Positions 12,245 through 23,952 of a stretch of DNA of 64,000 nucleotides are shown piece by piece. Location of the stretch: assembly GCA_954871525.1 (NCBI GenBank), contig OX940871.1:22914586-22978585 (forward strand), given 5' to 3'. Every line of letters starts with the position of its first letter. Position 1 is the first letter of the stretch. The translations under genes and the position numbers were made by a program. The DNA comes from Parietaria judaica (taxonomy: Eukaryota; Streptophyta; Magnoliopsida; Rosales; Urticaceae). The notes under the pieces are model-generated. The model was not told where the DNA came from, did no database searches, and saw nothing but the letters and a program-made list of their open reading frames with translations.

Positions 12245-14517
12245 TGTACTTCATTTTTGAATTATGAATCGAAAAATTAAAATTTTAAAACATAAAATGC
12301 CTGTAAACTTAAACTATTAAATAAATATTAATATTTTACATTTTGGATATCAATCATTCAATACAGAAAGCCAAACCAAAATGATAGAACTAATAAGAAG
12401 TCTGCTTTCAGTTTTTTTTTTCTTTTTTCTTTCTTTTTCATAGAAATAATTAGGTACCGCTCAAAAACTTGTTAATCGAACCATTTGAATTTTCATCAAT
12501 GACATCATAAGTATTGATTGATAGATATATATCAGAAAGGCACATTTCAAAGTATATTCATCTACATATCTTACTTGTTTATCGACCAAGGATTTTAATT
12601 ATGACAATAATAACAAAAGCTATATATTATTCAAATTGTAAATTGCATACGTCTCAATCAAAAGTTAGCGTGGTAAGACCGACCAAAATATTAAAAACAT
12701 AGTGACATAATATATCCAAAATATATATTACAATAATTATGCGCTAAAATCAGTAAAGCAGTCAATATTCAAATTAAGGTTTATTAATAATCAGCTTGCA
12801 TCCAAATACGACTATTTGATATCACTCAAACTGAAAGATTATATATGACATTACGCGAAAATATTTCATGAGTAACAGCCTAAAAATTCTTAGAATAAAT
12901 TAAGCGAAAAAATTGATGAGTTTACAAAAAGAAAGACAACGATGTATAGTGATACAGTAATACACATAACATCCTAAGGTCACGTGACATAATTAACATT
13001 GTTCCATAAGATCCGATCGTAGAGGCTCACTCGTTTTGGACCAAATCTTTTTTTTTTTCCTAGACCGGCGATCATTTAAATTTAATGGCCTCCAAAATTA
13101 TATTAACTATCATCAAAGTTCAACTTTAAAACTAATTGCGAATGAAAAGACTAGCCACTTTATAAACATTGGTATATATATCCCCTTATTTTTTTCACGT
13201 ACGATATTAATTTAGATATATATTTTAGGGCGGCTTATTTAAAAATTAATATGTATGCATATCTTAACTAAGTCTTAACTCTTAAGTACGTTTGTTACTT
13301 TATTAGTTTATTATATGTCAGCTCTAATTATTCATAAAATTGTTCACCAAGGATTACAATTCAAACTATACATATGTATATCATTCATGTTACGTTACGT
13401 AGATGATTTCGTTGTTTTTAAATTTATTTTAAAAAAACACCAGTGTTGGACTAAGACGGAACATATATATTTTTTTAATACTTGTCATTGTTTATTGTTT
13501 TTTTTCATTCATATATTAATATCATTGATTCCTTAGTATACATGGATGGACAAGCCATGCAAGATTTATTTCGTCGTGACCACTTATAAGTTTGGTTATA
13601 TAGAATCAAACAATTGCAAGAATTATATAAGTAGAGAAAAATATTACGTGTGTAATCTTTCTTGAGATTTGGTCAATGGTCAAGGTCCAATAAATACAAG
13701 TCTTTTAAAACAAAATGACTTGTCGCCTATACTAATTTATAAACATATAAAACTGCACGCCAATAATAGTTTAATTTAACCAATAACAATTTAGACGACA
13801 CATATGCATCATTCTTGCAACTAAGATAATTTCGGTGTGTTATTTATTCATTTATTTATTTTTAAATATATTAAGGGTTGAAATGGCATATACAAATCAA
13901 TTATATGACAGAGTAATAAGAAAAGCTCTTCCAACAAGGAAAAGTCATATATTTTGATAGTCAACTTTAAATAATATACTATTTAATAGTCGTGAGCGAA
14001 TCGGAACAAGATTATTAGAAATTTCAAATGATATACTCTCTATTCCTAATAATTCAAAATATAAGAAAGCCAAAATGGATATGACATGATTAATTTGGGT
14101 GTGATATCATAATAAGACTTCTTAGTCTTCTTAGAGGGTGAAAAAAAGTGTATTAAAGCCTCGGAATGGGCCCATATAGATTTTGAACCTCAACTCAATG
14201 CGTATATATAATAACAAAAAAAAAAAAAAACTAAAAATTATGTTGATTATTAACTTATCTTTCAAAGGATACTCTGGGAAGAACAAAGAGAGTATTAAAT
14301 AGAAGAAAAAAAAAAGAAGCATTCAACATTCTAATTTCTAACATATTACTTTCGTGCTATATAAATGGATGAGCTCATTGGTAAGATAGGACCGGTCTTG
14401 AGCTCGAAGAGACCTTATTTGTAGGACCTTTTATAAAAATAAAATATAATTTAAAGAACAGTAAATAAATAAAAAATTATATTAACTTTAAATTTTATTG
14501 AATGTGTATTTTCTAAA
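12245..14517. repeat. Copy of a decayed segmental array unit
   Basis: Matches 17229-17323 plus 31410-39171 segment by segment and in order: TGTACTTCATTTT at 12245 and 17229; the GAACCATTTGAAT block at 12477 and 31799; the AAATTTAATGGCCTC block near 13075 and 35695; the TTCCTTAGTATACATGGATGG block near 13530 and 36145; the CTCTTCCAACAA block near 13926 and 37319. Insertions in the right copy explain the length difference. No coding content is recognised. Confidence 0.75.
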
Positions 14518-14966
14518 GGGATAATAGCGGCATAAGTCCTCAACCTTTATTCAACTGGGGCGGCATAGCCCCAACCCCATTTAATAGCGGTATAAGTACC
14601 AAAATATGATTTTCGTCCATATTTGACTAACGGAAGTAGTCAACGTTTGCGTAGTCACCTTCTCATCAACATGGACGCCACGTAATCCGACATGTCACCA
14701 TACACGTCATCCTCGCGTCATCAAATTTAATGCAATCGCCATTAATTTTGCATTAAATTTGATGACACGAGGATGACATGTATGGTGACATGTCGGATTA
14801 CGTGGTGTCCACGTTGACGAGAAGCTGACCACGCAAACGTTGACTACTTCCGTTAGTCAAATATGGACGGAAATCATCTTTTGATACTTATACAGCTATT
14901 AAATGAGGTTGGGGCTATGCCGCCCTAATTGAATAAAGGTTGAGGACTTATGCCGCTATTATCCCC
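14518..14966. mobile_element. Foldback MITE with ~210-bp inverted arms
   Basis: Arms 14518-14733 and 14757-14966 are near-perfect reverse complements, from GGGATAATAGCGGCAT inward to the ATTTGATGAC block, with a loop of about 25 bases. A near-perfect 9-bp flanking duplication (TTTTCTAAA left, CTTTCTAAA right) points to Mutator-type transposition. There is no ORF. The transcript would be a long hairpin. Confidence 0.88.
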
Positions 14967-15232
14967 TTTCTAAAAAATTGATGTCATCAATTTAAGTCAA
15001 TGAGTTGATTTTATGTGACACCACGTTATATTATTGAATATATATTTCCAAAAAATTCAATGTCATCAATTTCGGTCAATGAATGGATTTCTGTGGTTTT
15101 TAACGTTAGCATTACAAAGTAGCGCCGTCTCTCTCTTCTCCTTTTTTTTTGTTTTTTTTTTTTTAAGATTTGATCTGCAAATATTTTTTAGTCAACGCGA
15201 AACAAGTCTGTCGTGTACATATTTATAAATAT
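14967..15232. other. Short AT-rich spacer
   Basis: No supported feature; holds a homopolymer T stretch near 15140-15165. Confidence 0.4.
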
Positions 15233-15637
15233 GGTTAATGACGGCAAAAATACTCAAAGTTGTATTTGAGAAGTTGACAACTCCATTCTCGTAACGCCGT
15301 TAACTTACTCGTTAATTCTGGCCACATAAACAAATGTGGATTGCATACATTATTTTTTTGCCACGTAGACGAGCTCACATCAGTATCGTTTACGATAAAA
15401 CAACGAATTAAATTCCTAATTAATACTATTTAATGCAACTAATTAAACCCTTAATAATTACACTTAACAAAAACGATTTGTCCACGTGGCCAGAGTTAAC
15501 GTGTTGGTTAACGGCGTACAAGAATAGAGTGGTCAACTCCCTAAATGCGACTCTGGGTAATTTTACCACCACTTTTAAACTTTGGGTACACAAATGGTTC
15601 TTTGACCAAACTTTACGTATTTTCACTGTCATTAACC
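15233..15637. mobile_element. MITE family B, copy 1
   Basis: Terminal inverted repeats GGTTAATGACGG and CTGTCATTAACC. The body is closely similar along its length to 40348-40815, including CCTAATTAATACTATTTAAT and TTGTCCACGTGGCCAGAG. It is non-coding; the ORFs on both strands here are chance. Confidence 0.8.
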
Positions 15638-15640
15638 CTT

Positions 15641-15641
<1 letters not shown>

Positions 15642-15685
<44 letters not shown>
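15642..15685. repeat. (TA)n microsatellite
   Basis: Uninterrupted TA run directly after MITE family B copy 1. Confidence 0.95.
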
Positions 15686-15688
<3 letters not shown>

Positions 15689-15852
15689 GGGAAACTTCAA
15701 TCCCCAAAACACAAGTTTGATCGGAATTGTTCTCCGTTTTAATAAATCTAATTCTTATCCCCCAAGCTTCTTTGACTCATACCTTGGGTTAAACTAACCC
15801 AACTAGTTACCTAAAACCCTCTCTCTCGTATCCCCTCGCACAACAATTTCAA

Positions 15853-15856
<4 letters not shown>

Positions 15857-15889
<33 letters not shown>
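15857..15889. repeat. (CT)n microsatellite
   Basis: Uninterrupted CT run of about 16 units. Confidence 0.95.
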
Positions 15890-15891
<2 letters not shown>

Positions 15892-17323
15892 TCCACGACC
15901 ACGAGACCCTCTCGCTTTCAAAATAATTGGTTTAGACAATTTTAGTCTTTACTTAAACAATTTTGTTCTTTATGCAGACAATTTGTAATATTTCCTCACA
16001 AAAATAATAAAAAAAATATACGTTTACACTTTTGAACACTTTTGGTCTTTACTTAAACACTTTTGGGGAATAATTATTGAGAGTTATTTCCGTTCAGGGA
16101 GGCTGACAATTATGAAATTGTCATCTATCCACGCCTTTGAAAATTAATATTTTATATATTTTTTGTAGTTTTCTGATTTTGTATACTCTTTGCCGTTGAA
16201 AATTAATATTTTAGATATGTTGTTTCAATTTTTAAGTATATATTTTCACCGCTAGATAAATATTATACACACGCGGCCTCATTTGATCAAACTTATATAC
16301 TTTTACCGCAAAATCTCTATCCAAAATATATTACAATGTTTATGGCTGATTAAAATCATTAAAGCAGTCAATTAAATTAGATAGATGTGATTGGATTGAA
16401 ATTAAGGATTATCAATTGTCAATTTATTTCACCTAAGTACAAATATTTGAGGTACATCAAAGTCAGAAATCTATGGCAATACGTAAAAAAAATGATGAAT
16501 AGTAAGAGTGTACGACATCATATATAATTGAGTTTAATTAGTTACATTTATGGTTTTATAAGAGTTAAGCAATATATCAGATTAGAGTGACATGATAAAA
16601 CATAAGACACAGCTTCTTGAAGATAACAATAAAAAATGTACGATAAAAATACTGATCATTTTTCAATTTTAATTGTCTCACTAAAAACTTTTCGTAAAAT
16701 ATTTGTAAATGTATAAATTAATGAACTGAACGTGGAAAGCAATGCTATGAAGAATTAGCTTCTCAAGTAAAGTGTGAGTGAGGACAAAACACGTTGGAAA
16801 GATTCGTGTTAGGCATGTGGGGACGGTGGCCGATTTGATAGAGTATAGCCGTGGCGTTACACTAAATTCCGTTATCTTTTCAAGTGAGAATTTTAAATAT
16901 ATATTTGATAGATACATATTGAGAAGTTAATTTGTTTAAACATGTCAACAATGCGTGAAAGAATGTTATTATTTGTATTAGTTTCGTTTCTTAGGACATT
17001 ATTTAGCCAAGTTTAGAAATTCAAGTACAGGCGCATAAAACGTATTTGAAAACAAATTTAGTATTGAAAACCGAACAATAATGTCGTATTAAAATTTTCT
17101 TTATTTTGAATTATTCATCCAGTAAACACGGTAAAAGTAACAGTATCATTATCATCGTATTTTTAATGATGCATTTTTTTTAATGTTTAAATACCTAAAA
17201 ACTGTTTAGTAATAGACATATGACAAATATTGTACTTCATTTTAAAATTATGAATCTAAAAAATAAAATTTTAGAACATGAAAATGCCACGTGAACTTAA
17301 TTTATTAAAAATAAATATTAATA
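15890..17323. other. Intergenic DNA with partial array-unit copies
   Basis: 16319-16480 resembles 12715-12860 (TCCAAAATATAT followed by a GCAGTCAAT block). 17229-17323 starts another copy that is cut by the retrotransposon and resumes at 31410. No gene is seen. Confidence 0.5.
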
Positions 17324-17328
17324 CTTTA
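17324..17328. repeat. 5-bp target-site duplication (left), CTTTA
   Basis: CTTTA immediately precedes the left LTR and recurs at 31410-31414 immediately after the right LTR. Confidence 0.92.
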
Positions 17329-18907
17329 TGTTGATGCCGTTTTTTGGATCAAACACTGTTGAGGCCCAAGTTTAGGATTTTGGGCCTAGCCCAATGTCGT
17401 TGGTGACGTGGCGGGCTTCTGCTGACTTCTGTGTGGGCCTTGGTTGGCCTTTGTTACGGGGATGACAGATTTGCTGTCTGTGGTCTCTCCTTCCGATCCC
17501 GTTGACTTTGGGGTGGTCGGCGTTGACTCTGAGGTGAGGTTTTAATTGACCGATTCGGGGACTCTGAGTTGGTATCTCTGGACTTTCTTGGATCGAAGGT
17601 CTCGTGGCCGTTCAGGGTCCGGGCGATCGGGGTGGCTCGCTACCTGTTACCGCAGAGCCTGGAGATGACCAGGCCGGGTTTTGTACAGGTTCGGAGTCCA
17701 CGCGGATCGGGGGTACCAGTGAACGGGGGAGTGCATTCGTCCAATATATAGATCCAGAGACCCCTCTCAGGGTGATCCCTCGGTCGTCCGGGTCTTAGAG
17801 GGAATTTCTCAGACCTGACCCTACGACCTAAATAGTGGGCCCCGTCACTTGTCTCCAGACTATCCCAACAGCCGTATAGCGGACTGAAGATAGGCTGGAC
17901 ACAATGTGGAACGGAGCCTATTAGGCGGGTCGTGGTCTTATGAAAATTCCTCCAGGGCTTCCGCTTTTATGAACTATCTCACTTTCCGAGCCTGAAAAAT
18001 GTAACACCCGAGGTCAAGGGAAACAGGGGGGTACCCCCTGATTCACCTCCGACGCTCAACATTAGTATAATATTTGAGGGGAGGCGAGTATATCGGGGGT
18101 AGAGAGAGAGAGAGAACTCGAGTCGAGTGAGTTCGAATGAGTTACCGTTTTAACTGAACTGAGCTTCTATTTATAATAGGGTCCAGGGGCCTAAGTGCAG
18201 TAAAATATTGTCCAGGGGGGGTCCCGGACAATTTTATAATTGCATTTTAGTCCCTGGAAAAGATGGTCCGATCCCGGCCGTCCGCGCGTGATCGGACGGC
18301 CACCAAGCCCCCGAGGGGGGCCCGCAGGTGTAATCCCTGCCCTACACGTGGCCGCGAGGGCCCGCCCCAGCAAGTGGGCAGGCGCGGCATCCCGCGCACC
18401 CCGATTAGGCCCATCGGGGCCTTACACGCGTCCCGCGCGAGGGCCGAGGCCCGCAAGTGGGCGTGTCCCGCTGAGGGGACACGGGCGATCGGGATCGCGC
18501 CATGTGGCGCGATCGGGTGTGGGCTGCCCCCAATTGGGGGGCTGAAGCGACCCCGGGTGGGGCCCGCGGGCGAGTGGCGGCGCAGGAGGCCGCCACGTGG
18601 CGTGGCCCTGACAGCCGCCGCCCCTGTGGGTCCCGCGGGTGCTTCCTCGGCCATTTTCGCTCCCGGGCGCGTCCCGGGTCCGTTTTTCGTAAATTTTATG
18701 TCGTTTTTGGGGTTTTTCATATTTTTGTGAACACCGGGACACTTTGTTTTTCGAAAACGGGCCTCCGGAGGGAAATTTGGGTTTGAAATTGATTAATTTG
18801 ATTAATAAAGATTAATCAAATTATATAATCAATTAACGGGAATTATATTAACAATTCCCGTTTAATTAATTCATTTCGTAAATCAATTCCGAGAATTACC
18901 CATAACA
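17329..18907 (-). repeat. 3' LTR of the Tat element
   Basis: 1579 bp, TGTTGATG to CATAACA as read on the plus strand. The minus strand carries a TATAAATAG box near 18168-18178. All ORFs in the GC-rich part (18200-18740) are spurious. Confidence 0.93.
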
Positions 18908-18921
18908 TTAACCCCCCAGTT
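18908..18921 (-). other. Polypurine tract of the Tat element
   Basis: On the minus strand AACTGGGGGGTTAA lies immediately upstream of the 3' LTR, the expected place for plus-strand priming in reverse transcription. Confidence 0.75.
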
Positions 18922-19475
18922 TTATGGAAGTTCGTGATTTCCGTGAAACTTCTATAAATTCGAGGTGGGCCCTTTCATTTTCTCATTTCCGAGGCGAGAC
19001 GAGATCTGCGGTTTTACTCGAAGTAAGTCTTTCAGACCTGAGTATTTTTTTATTATGTTACCCTTTTCACGCACCGTTTTTTCTGGAGTGTTGCGTTTTT
19101 AGTGGTCTTTGTCGCAGCTCGGTTTTTGTAATATGCCTTTCGGATCGATTTTTGTAAAAATCGAGTGGAAGTCGGGTTGGTTCGAGAAGAACCAACTTTG
19201 AACTTCTCTCTGATTCCCATAGAGAACCAGACCGACGCCACTGCCGCCCAGCCAGCGTCCACCGTCGGCGGATAAGACCCTCGTCGGGGTCGTCCGAGTC
19301 CGGCGAGGCCAGTGGAGGAGGAGGGCAGCGCTGGTGGCTGCGAGGTGGGGCAGGGAGCCGCGGGCTCGCCCACACGGGCGTCTGGCGAGGTCGGCCAAGC
19401 CCTAGGCGGTGCCGCGCGGCTCGCCGTCGACGGAGGAGGGCCCCGTGAGGTCCGGGGAACACTGCGAGTCTGTCG

Positions 19476-21374
19476 GTGCAGGTGGCACTCGGGGGCGAGG
19501 CCGGTGGAGAGCGGGCGGAGCCGTGTCTCCCGCGGGTTTCAGGCGAGATCGGGCTCGCTCTCGCCGGCGCGGGGGGGCTCGCCGTTGCCGGAGGTGGACC
19601 GTATGAGGTCCGGGGGGACCGGGCGGTCTCGTCTGTGTGGCCGCCAGGTGCCGAGGTGGCCGGTGGCGGCCCGGCTGGGCTGAGCTCCTCGCGAGGGTTG
19701 CGCGAGTCCGAGCTCGCCCTCGCCGGGGCAGATCTCGCTGCCGTGGCCGGAGTGAGGTCCCTCGAGGACCGAGGGGTCCCGGCAATCTCGTCCGTGGGCT
19801 CGCCGCCCTCGGGCATAGCCGGGGGTGACCGGGAGGTGTCGGCCCCCTCGCGAGGTTCCGACGAGGTCCGCGATGGCGCGTTGGGGCCTCTTATCGCCAG
19901 AGTCGGCTCTGCCGTGACTCAAGAGGCCCGGGCGATCCCGTCGGGAGCGGCAAGGAGTCGCCTTGAGGTCGGAGGTGGCGAGTGGGCCCGGGGGTCCCTG
20001 AGCGGGTCCGATGAGAGCGGGGTCGCCCGTGGTGGGGCCCGGCGACCCTTTTCCGCCGATGCCCGCCTCCCCGAGGTCCTGGGAGGAGGCGTGACTTGGT
20101 CCGTGGTGGGCCCGCCCTCTGGGAGGGTGGCCGGTGGTCGAGGTACCGAGGCTCCCTCTTCGGGAGCCATCGGTCCTGCCGGGTTCCCCGTGGGCCCAAG
20201 CTTTTTCAGCCTGGGTTCCAGGCAAGTTTCCGTTAGTGGGGGCGCGTTGATTCTGTTCCCTCCTTTTTCAGGTGGGGTCCGCGCCTTAATTCTTGGTCCG
20301 GGTGCAGGATTTGAATTTTTTGCTCCGGAAATATCCCGGGATTTTTCTGTTTCCGGGTGGGTCAGGTCTTTGGCGCCAGCCTCTTCGGCTGGTGCTGACG
20401 GGCCATCTTATTTTCCTCTCGGCGGGGTTCCGAGAGGGCATTCTTCTTCTTTGCCCTTGGCGGTGGAGCCGGATACCCGTTTGGTTGTTGCAGGTACTCG
20501 CCCTATGGCGATTGACGCGAGCGGATCGCGTCATAGAGCCGTCATAGCAGGCGGGTCACGTCCGATTTTTCATCGGAATGTGAGGAGGCGGGTTGATCCT
20601 GATCATGAGGCTCCCACCCGGTTTTGGTTTGATCCGCCTTCGGATTGTTCGGATATTGACGTTTCGAGTGTCGTTTCCCCCGATGATCTGGCGGAGTTTT
20701 TTCGGGATGAGGAGCTGGTCCCTGTCGAGGGTGTTTGTGCGCCGACGGAGGGTTCTTTGCCTAGTCGTCCTCCCGACGGGATGGTGGCGGTGCCTTTGGA
20801 GAGCATTCGCCTTGGATTTACTCTCCCAATCCCTCCATTGCTGGAGGAGATTTTGGTCTGCACCGGCTTGCATCCGATTCAGCTTAGCCCGGATGCTTGC
20901 CGGTTTATTTTCGGGTGTTACTTGATGTGGCGGGAGGAGCGTGGTCGCGCCCTTTCGGCTGACCAGCTTTTTCAGTTATTCATGCTCCGCCTCTATTGGG
21001 GTACGCAGGGTCTCGAAAACTGGTATGTCCTTGATTCTGATCAGGGCGTCGGTGTTGCTGGCCTTCATCAGTATTCGGACCCTGACTGGCATAGTCGCTG
21101 GGTGTGGGTCCCATGTGGTTATTTGGGATCCGTTCCCCGGCGTCTGGTTCCGCCTCCGCCCCGCTCTCGCCCGACTTTCGGGAGCTTTGACTTTGGCATC
21201 CTTTTTATGGCAAGGTCGGTAACTCCCAAGTATTTTGTTCCATTTCTGGAGCGGTCGGCGTGGGTTTCGTCGAGGTGGATTCCGGCTGATCGTTTGTTGG
21301 TACCGTGCTGGGCTTCTTTGGAGGGGCCCCAGCCTTTTCACGGTTTCTTTTTCACTTTGCTGGTTGCCTCGTGA
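19476..21374 (+). CDS. Antisense ORF of the Tat element, first part
   Basis: A 632-residue frame opposite in strand to gag-pol, between integrase and the 3' LTR. Residues about 1-250 are low-complexity Gly/Ala/Arg-rich and consist of degenerate repeats of roughly 50 residues (blocks like LALAGA.GLAVAGGG). From about residue 430 the sequence becomes ordinary globular protein (VPLESIRLGFTLPIPPLLEE, then LMWREERGRALSADQLFQLF), which resembles the plant 'putative gypsy-type transposon' family. Function is unknown even in the family. The frame ends just before an intron-like stretch with a TTTTTGCAG acceptor, so it is probably exon 1 of a spliced gene. Confidence 0.7.
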   Translation: MQVALGGEAGGERAEPCLPRVSGEIGLALAGAGGLAVAGGGPYEVRGDRAVSSVWPPGAEVAGGGPAGLSSSRGLRESELALAGADLAAVAGVRSLEDRGVPAISSVGSPPSGIAGGDREVSAPSRGSDEVRDGALGPLIARVGSAVTQEARAIPSGAARSRLEVGGGEWARGSLSGSDESGVARGGARRPFSADARLPEVLGGGVTWSVVGPPSGRVAGGRGTEAPSSGAIGPAGFPVGPSFFSLGSRQVSVSGGALILFPPFSGGVRALILGPGAGFEFFAPEISRDFSVSGWVRSLAPASSAGADGPSYFPLGGVPRGHSSSLPLAVEPDTRLVVAGTRPMAIDASGSRHRAVIAGGSRPIFHRNVRRRVDPDHEAPTRFWFDPPSDCSDIDVSSVVSPDDLAEFFRDEELVPVEGVCAPTEGSLPSRPPDGMVAVPLESIRLGFTLPIPPLLEEILVCTGLHPIQLSPDACRFIFGCYLMWREERGRALSADQLFQLFMLRLYWGTQGLENWYVLDSDQGVGVAGLHQYSDPDWHSRWVWVPCGYLGSVPRRLVPPPPRSRPTFGSFDFGILFMARSVTPKYFVPFLERSAWVSSRWIPADRLLVPCWASLEGPQPFHGFFFTLLVAS

Positions 21375-21417
21375 CTTGATTTGTTTTGCTTCTAACTCTG
21401 TTTTTTGCTTTTTGCAG

Positions 21418-22423
21418 GTATGGCTGGAGAAGACAACACGGGCGATTCCGGGAGGACTGCCTCCGGGGTTTTGGTGAGCCGGTCCCGTCGACCGGTGCGG
21501 GCCACTGGAGATGACGGGGAGCGCCGTCAGTCGAGGGGGGCCCACTCACGGGGGAAGGCCCCGTATACTACTGCGGGTGTGTCGTCGTCGCATGCGGCGG
21601 CGCCGAGTGGCGGCACGCGGGCGGTTCACGAGCCGTCCGTTTTTTACTACGCTCCTCCGTAGGGGGAGCTGGGTGAAGCTGGGCAGGCCCTGCCCCCGGT
21701 ATTTTCTGCCTCTCAGAGCAACTTGTTCAGTTGTTTTTGTCTTTTCGCTTTGACTCATTCTCCTTTGATTTTTTGCAGGTCCCTTCGGTGTTTCCTCCCT
21801 GCCGCTCCGATTTTCCGGTTCCACCTCGAGATCTCCGGGTGGACGCCGTGTACATGCAGGAGATAGCCTCTCTTCGTGCCCGGAACGCCTCCCTGGAACG
21901 CGAGAACCAGGAATACAGGTCCAGGGCCGAGATCTCGCAAGGAGGGATGTCAACTGCCCTCCGTCTGCTTCACGAGGCCCAGGAGACTCGGGAGCGGTTG
22001 GCGGGCCAGTTGGCTCGTGGCTCCGTAGAGTATCATCGGACGGCTTCCGCGCTTGTCTCAACGCGGAGTCGCATTGCTGCGTTGGAGGCTGATCTTCGGG
22101 ACATGCGGAGCAGCATGTCGGAGGTTGCAGATACCCGCTTCTGGGAGGGTTTTGTTGCCGTCTTCATCTCCTTGGCGATGTCCAACCAAGGAGTTCCGCT
22201 ATCTGTCGCTTTCTTAACGGAGCAGTACCAGCTCCCGGCTCATGTCAGGGCGACACTCGAGCCTTATGTGGCGGCGATTCCAGCTCCTCTTCCGGCGATC
22301 CACCCCGACCCACTGGCAGCGTTGGCGGGATTTGGCGATCCCGCCGATTACATAGGCGTTTATGATGCTACCGGTAGCAGTACGGGCGACTTCCCGCGCT
22401 TCCGGGGCCATGGGGAGGAATAG
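21418..22423 (+). CDS. Antisense ORF of the Tat element, second part (coiled coil)
   Basis: After the acceptor ending at 21417 a frame starts MAGEDNTGDSGR and stays open to a TAG at 21660. A second acceptor (TTTTTTGCAG, ending at 21778) opens a frame to 22423 that contains a clear coiled coil (MQEIASLRARNASLEREN, then further Leu/Glu/Arg heptads) and a C-terminal domain. Coiled-coil tails are usual in this antisense family. The TAG at 21660 may be a decayed CAG, since a frame continues to a plausible donor near 21700. Exact splicing is not resolved. Confidence 0.6.
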
Positions 22424-22836
22424 CGTAGCGCATTTCTTTGTACTCCTCTTTCAGAGTTTTGTAGTATCCACCGCTTGTGGTGGGGTTTTGACTGACGCCT
22501 TCTGGGCATGGCTTGTAAATATTTGACTTTAGTTTCCACTTTGTATATCATGTCTCCGTGTGCCTCGATTGAGGTTGCGCCGGCTTTTATTTCGTTGTTC
22601 GCGTTGGTTTCCGATTTTCTCGGTTTTACCCCTTCTTTCTTTTGTTGCAGGTATCTACTATCCCAAGCGATTCGGTTCGGTTTCCGGTTCTTTCACCGGC
22701 AGTAACCCTGATGTATCTGACGTACTTTGCGCCTTTCGAGATAGGTTTTCGACCCCCCGAGCTTTGTTGAGCTTTCTTCGTGGCAGTCTTTTTCCTGCTT
22801 TCTGCCAGAGTTATGTCTCTGGCTTTGTTTTTAGAT

Positions 22837-23516
22837 GCCTGAGCAGGCGGGATTGGAGTCCTGGCCTTGCTAGGACTTTGTGCCGGGAGGACGCTTGTGA
22901 GGCGTTTGGCTTCCCGAAGTTGGCGCCTGGGAGGGCGGCTTACTGTCTCGGGTGCCGATGTCAGCGCCTGGGTGGGCGACTTACAGTTTCGGACTTGGTC
23001 GCCTGAACAAGCGGGATCGAGGTCCGGGCTTTGCTAGGACTTGTTGCCTGGAGGACGCTTGTGAGGCGTTTGGCTTCCCGAAGTTGGCGCCTGGGAAGGC
23101 GGCTTACTGTCTCGGGTGCCGATGTCGGCGCCTGGGAGGGCGGCTTACAGTTTCGGATTTGGTCGCCTGAACAAGCGGGATCGAGGTCCGGACTTTGCTA
23201 GGACTTGTTGCCTGGAGGACGCTTGTGAGGCGTTTGGCTTCCCGAAGTTGGCGCCTGGGAGAGCGGCTTACTGTCTCGGGTGCCGATGTCGGCGCCTAGG
23301 AGGCCGGCTTACAGTTTCGGACTTGGTCGCCTGAACAAGCGGGATCGAGGTCCGGGCTTTGCTAGGACTTGTTTCCTGGAGGACGCTTGTGAGGCGTTTG
23401 GCTTCCCAAAGTTGGCGCCTGGGAGGGCGGCTTACTGTCTCGGGTGCCGATGTCGGCGCCTGGGAGGGCGGCTTACAGTTTCGGACTTGGTTGCCTGAGC
23501 AAGCGGGATCGAGGAC
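22837..23516. repeat. 164-bp tandem repeat in the Tat element
   Basis: Unit starts at 22837, 23001, 23165, 23329 and (partial) 23493, each with GCCTGARCAAGCGGG or a close variant; the later copies are nearly identical. It lies between the antisense ORF and the end of pol. Short ORFs repeating every 164 bp are artefacts of it. Confidence 0.95.
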
Positions 23517-23952
23517 TTGTGTTTTTTTTTTTTTTTATATATGTCTCGTTGCCTATTCCGGTAACCCCCCAGTTTTTGAGTAATCTGTTAGGGTTAGGAA
23601 AAAACTATACAAGTAGAGACATATGTGATAGTCGAAATAACAACTTTCTATTGACTTGGCACTTCTTGTGGTGCCTTCTTTTACATAGATTGGTACATCG
23701 GAGCTATTTCCGGACCGATTGGGGTGTTTTGTGGAGGGGACGATAGTTTCGAGCGTGTTCCCTGCGAGCTTTTCCTGCTTGTGTTGGAGCCTTTTGTTTT
23801 TGTTTTCTCTTAGCTTCAACCTGGATCGGAACATTCCAGGGAAGATTTTCCCTAGAGTGGCCGGGCTCCCGGTCGTTTCTTAGCTTGTTCGGCTCCGTAC
23901 TTCGCAGGTTTCTTGCTTCGGGTGTATGACTCGTTTCTCGTCACGTGCCGCT
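23517..23952. other. Spacer between tandem repeats and pol in the Tat element
   Basis: Non-coding internal retrotransposon sequence with a poly-T run near 23522-23536. No separate feature is seen. Confidence 0.5.

Noticed and set aside
18240..18786. Several overlapping ORFs of 95-157 residues on both strands (and their copies at 30724-31296)
   Set aside because: GC-rich LTR sequence lacks stops in many frames; the same ORFs appear in both LTRs.
19067..19816. 249-residue minus-strand ORF (Pro/Ala/Arg-rich) and other frames to 20225
   Set aside because: Shadow of the GC-rich repeats of the antisense ORF; the sense frame alone continues into a conserved domain.
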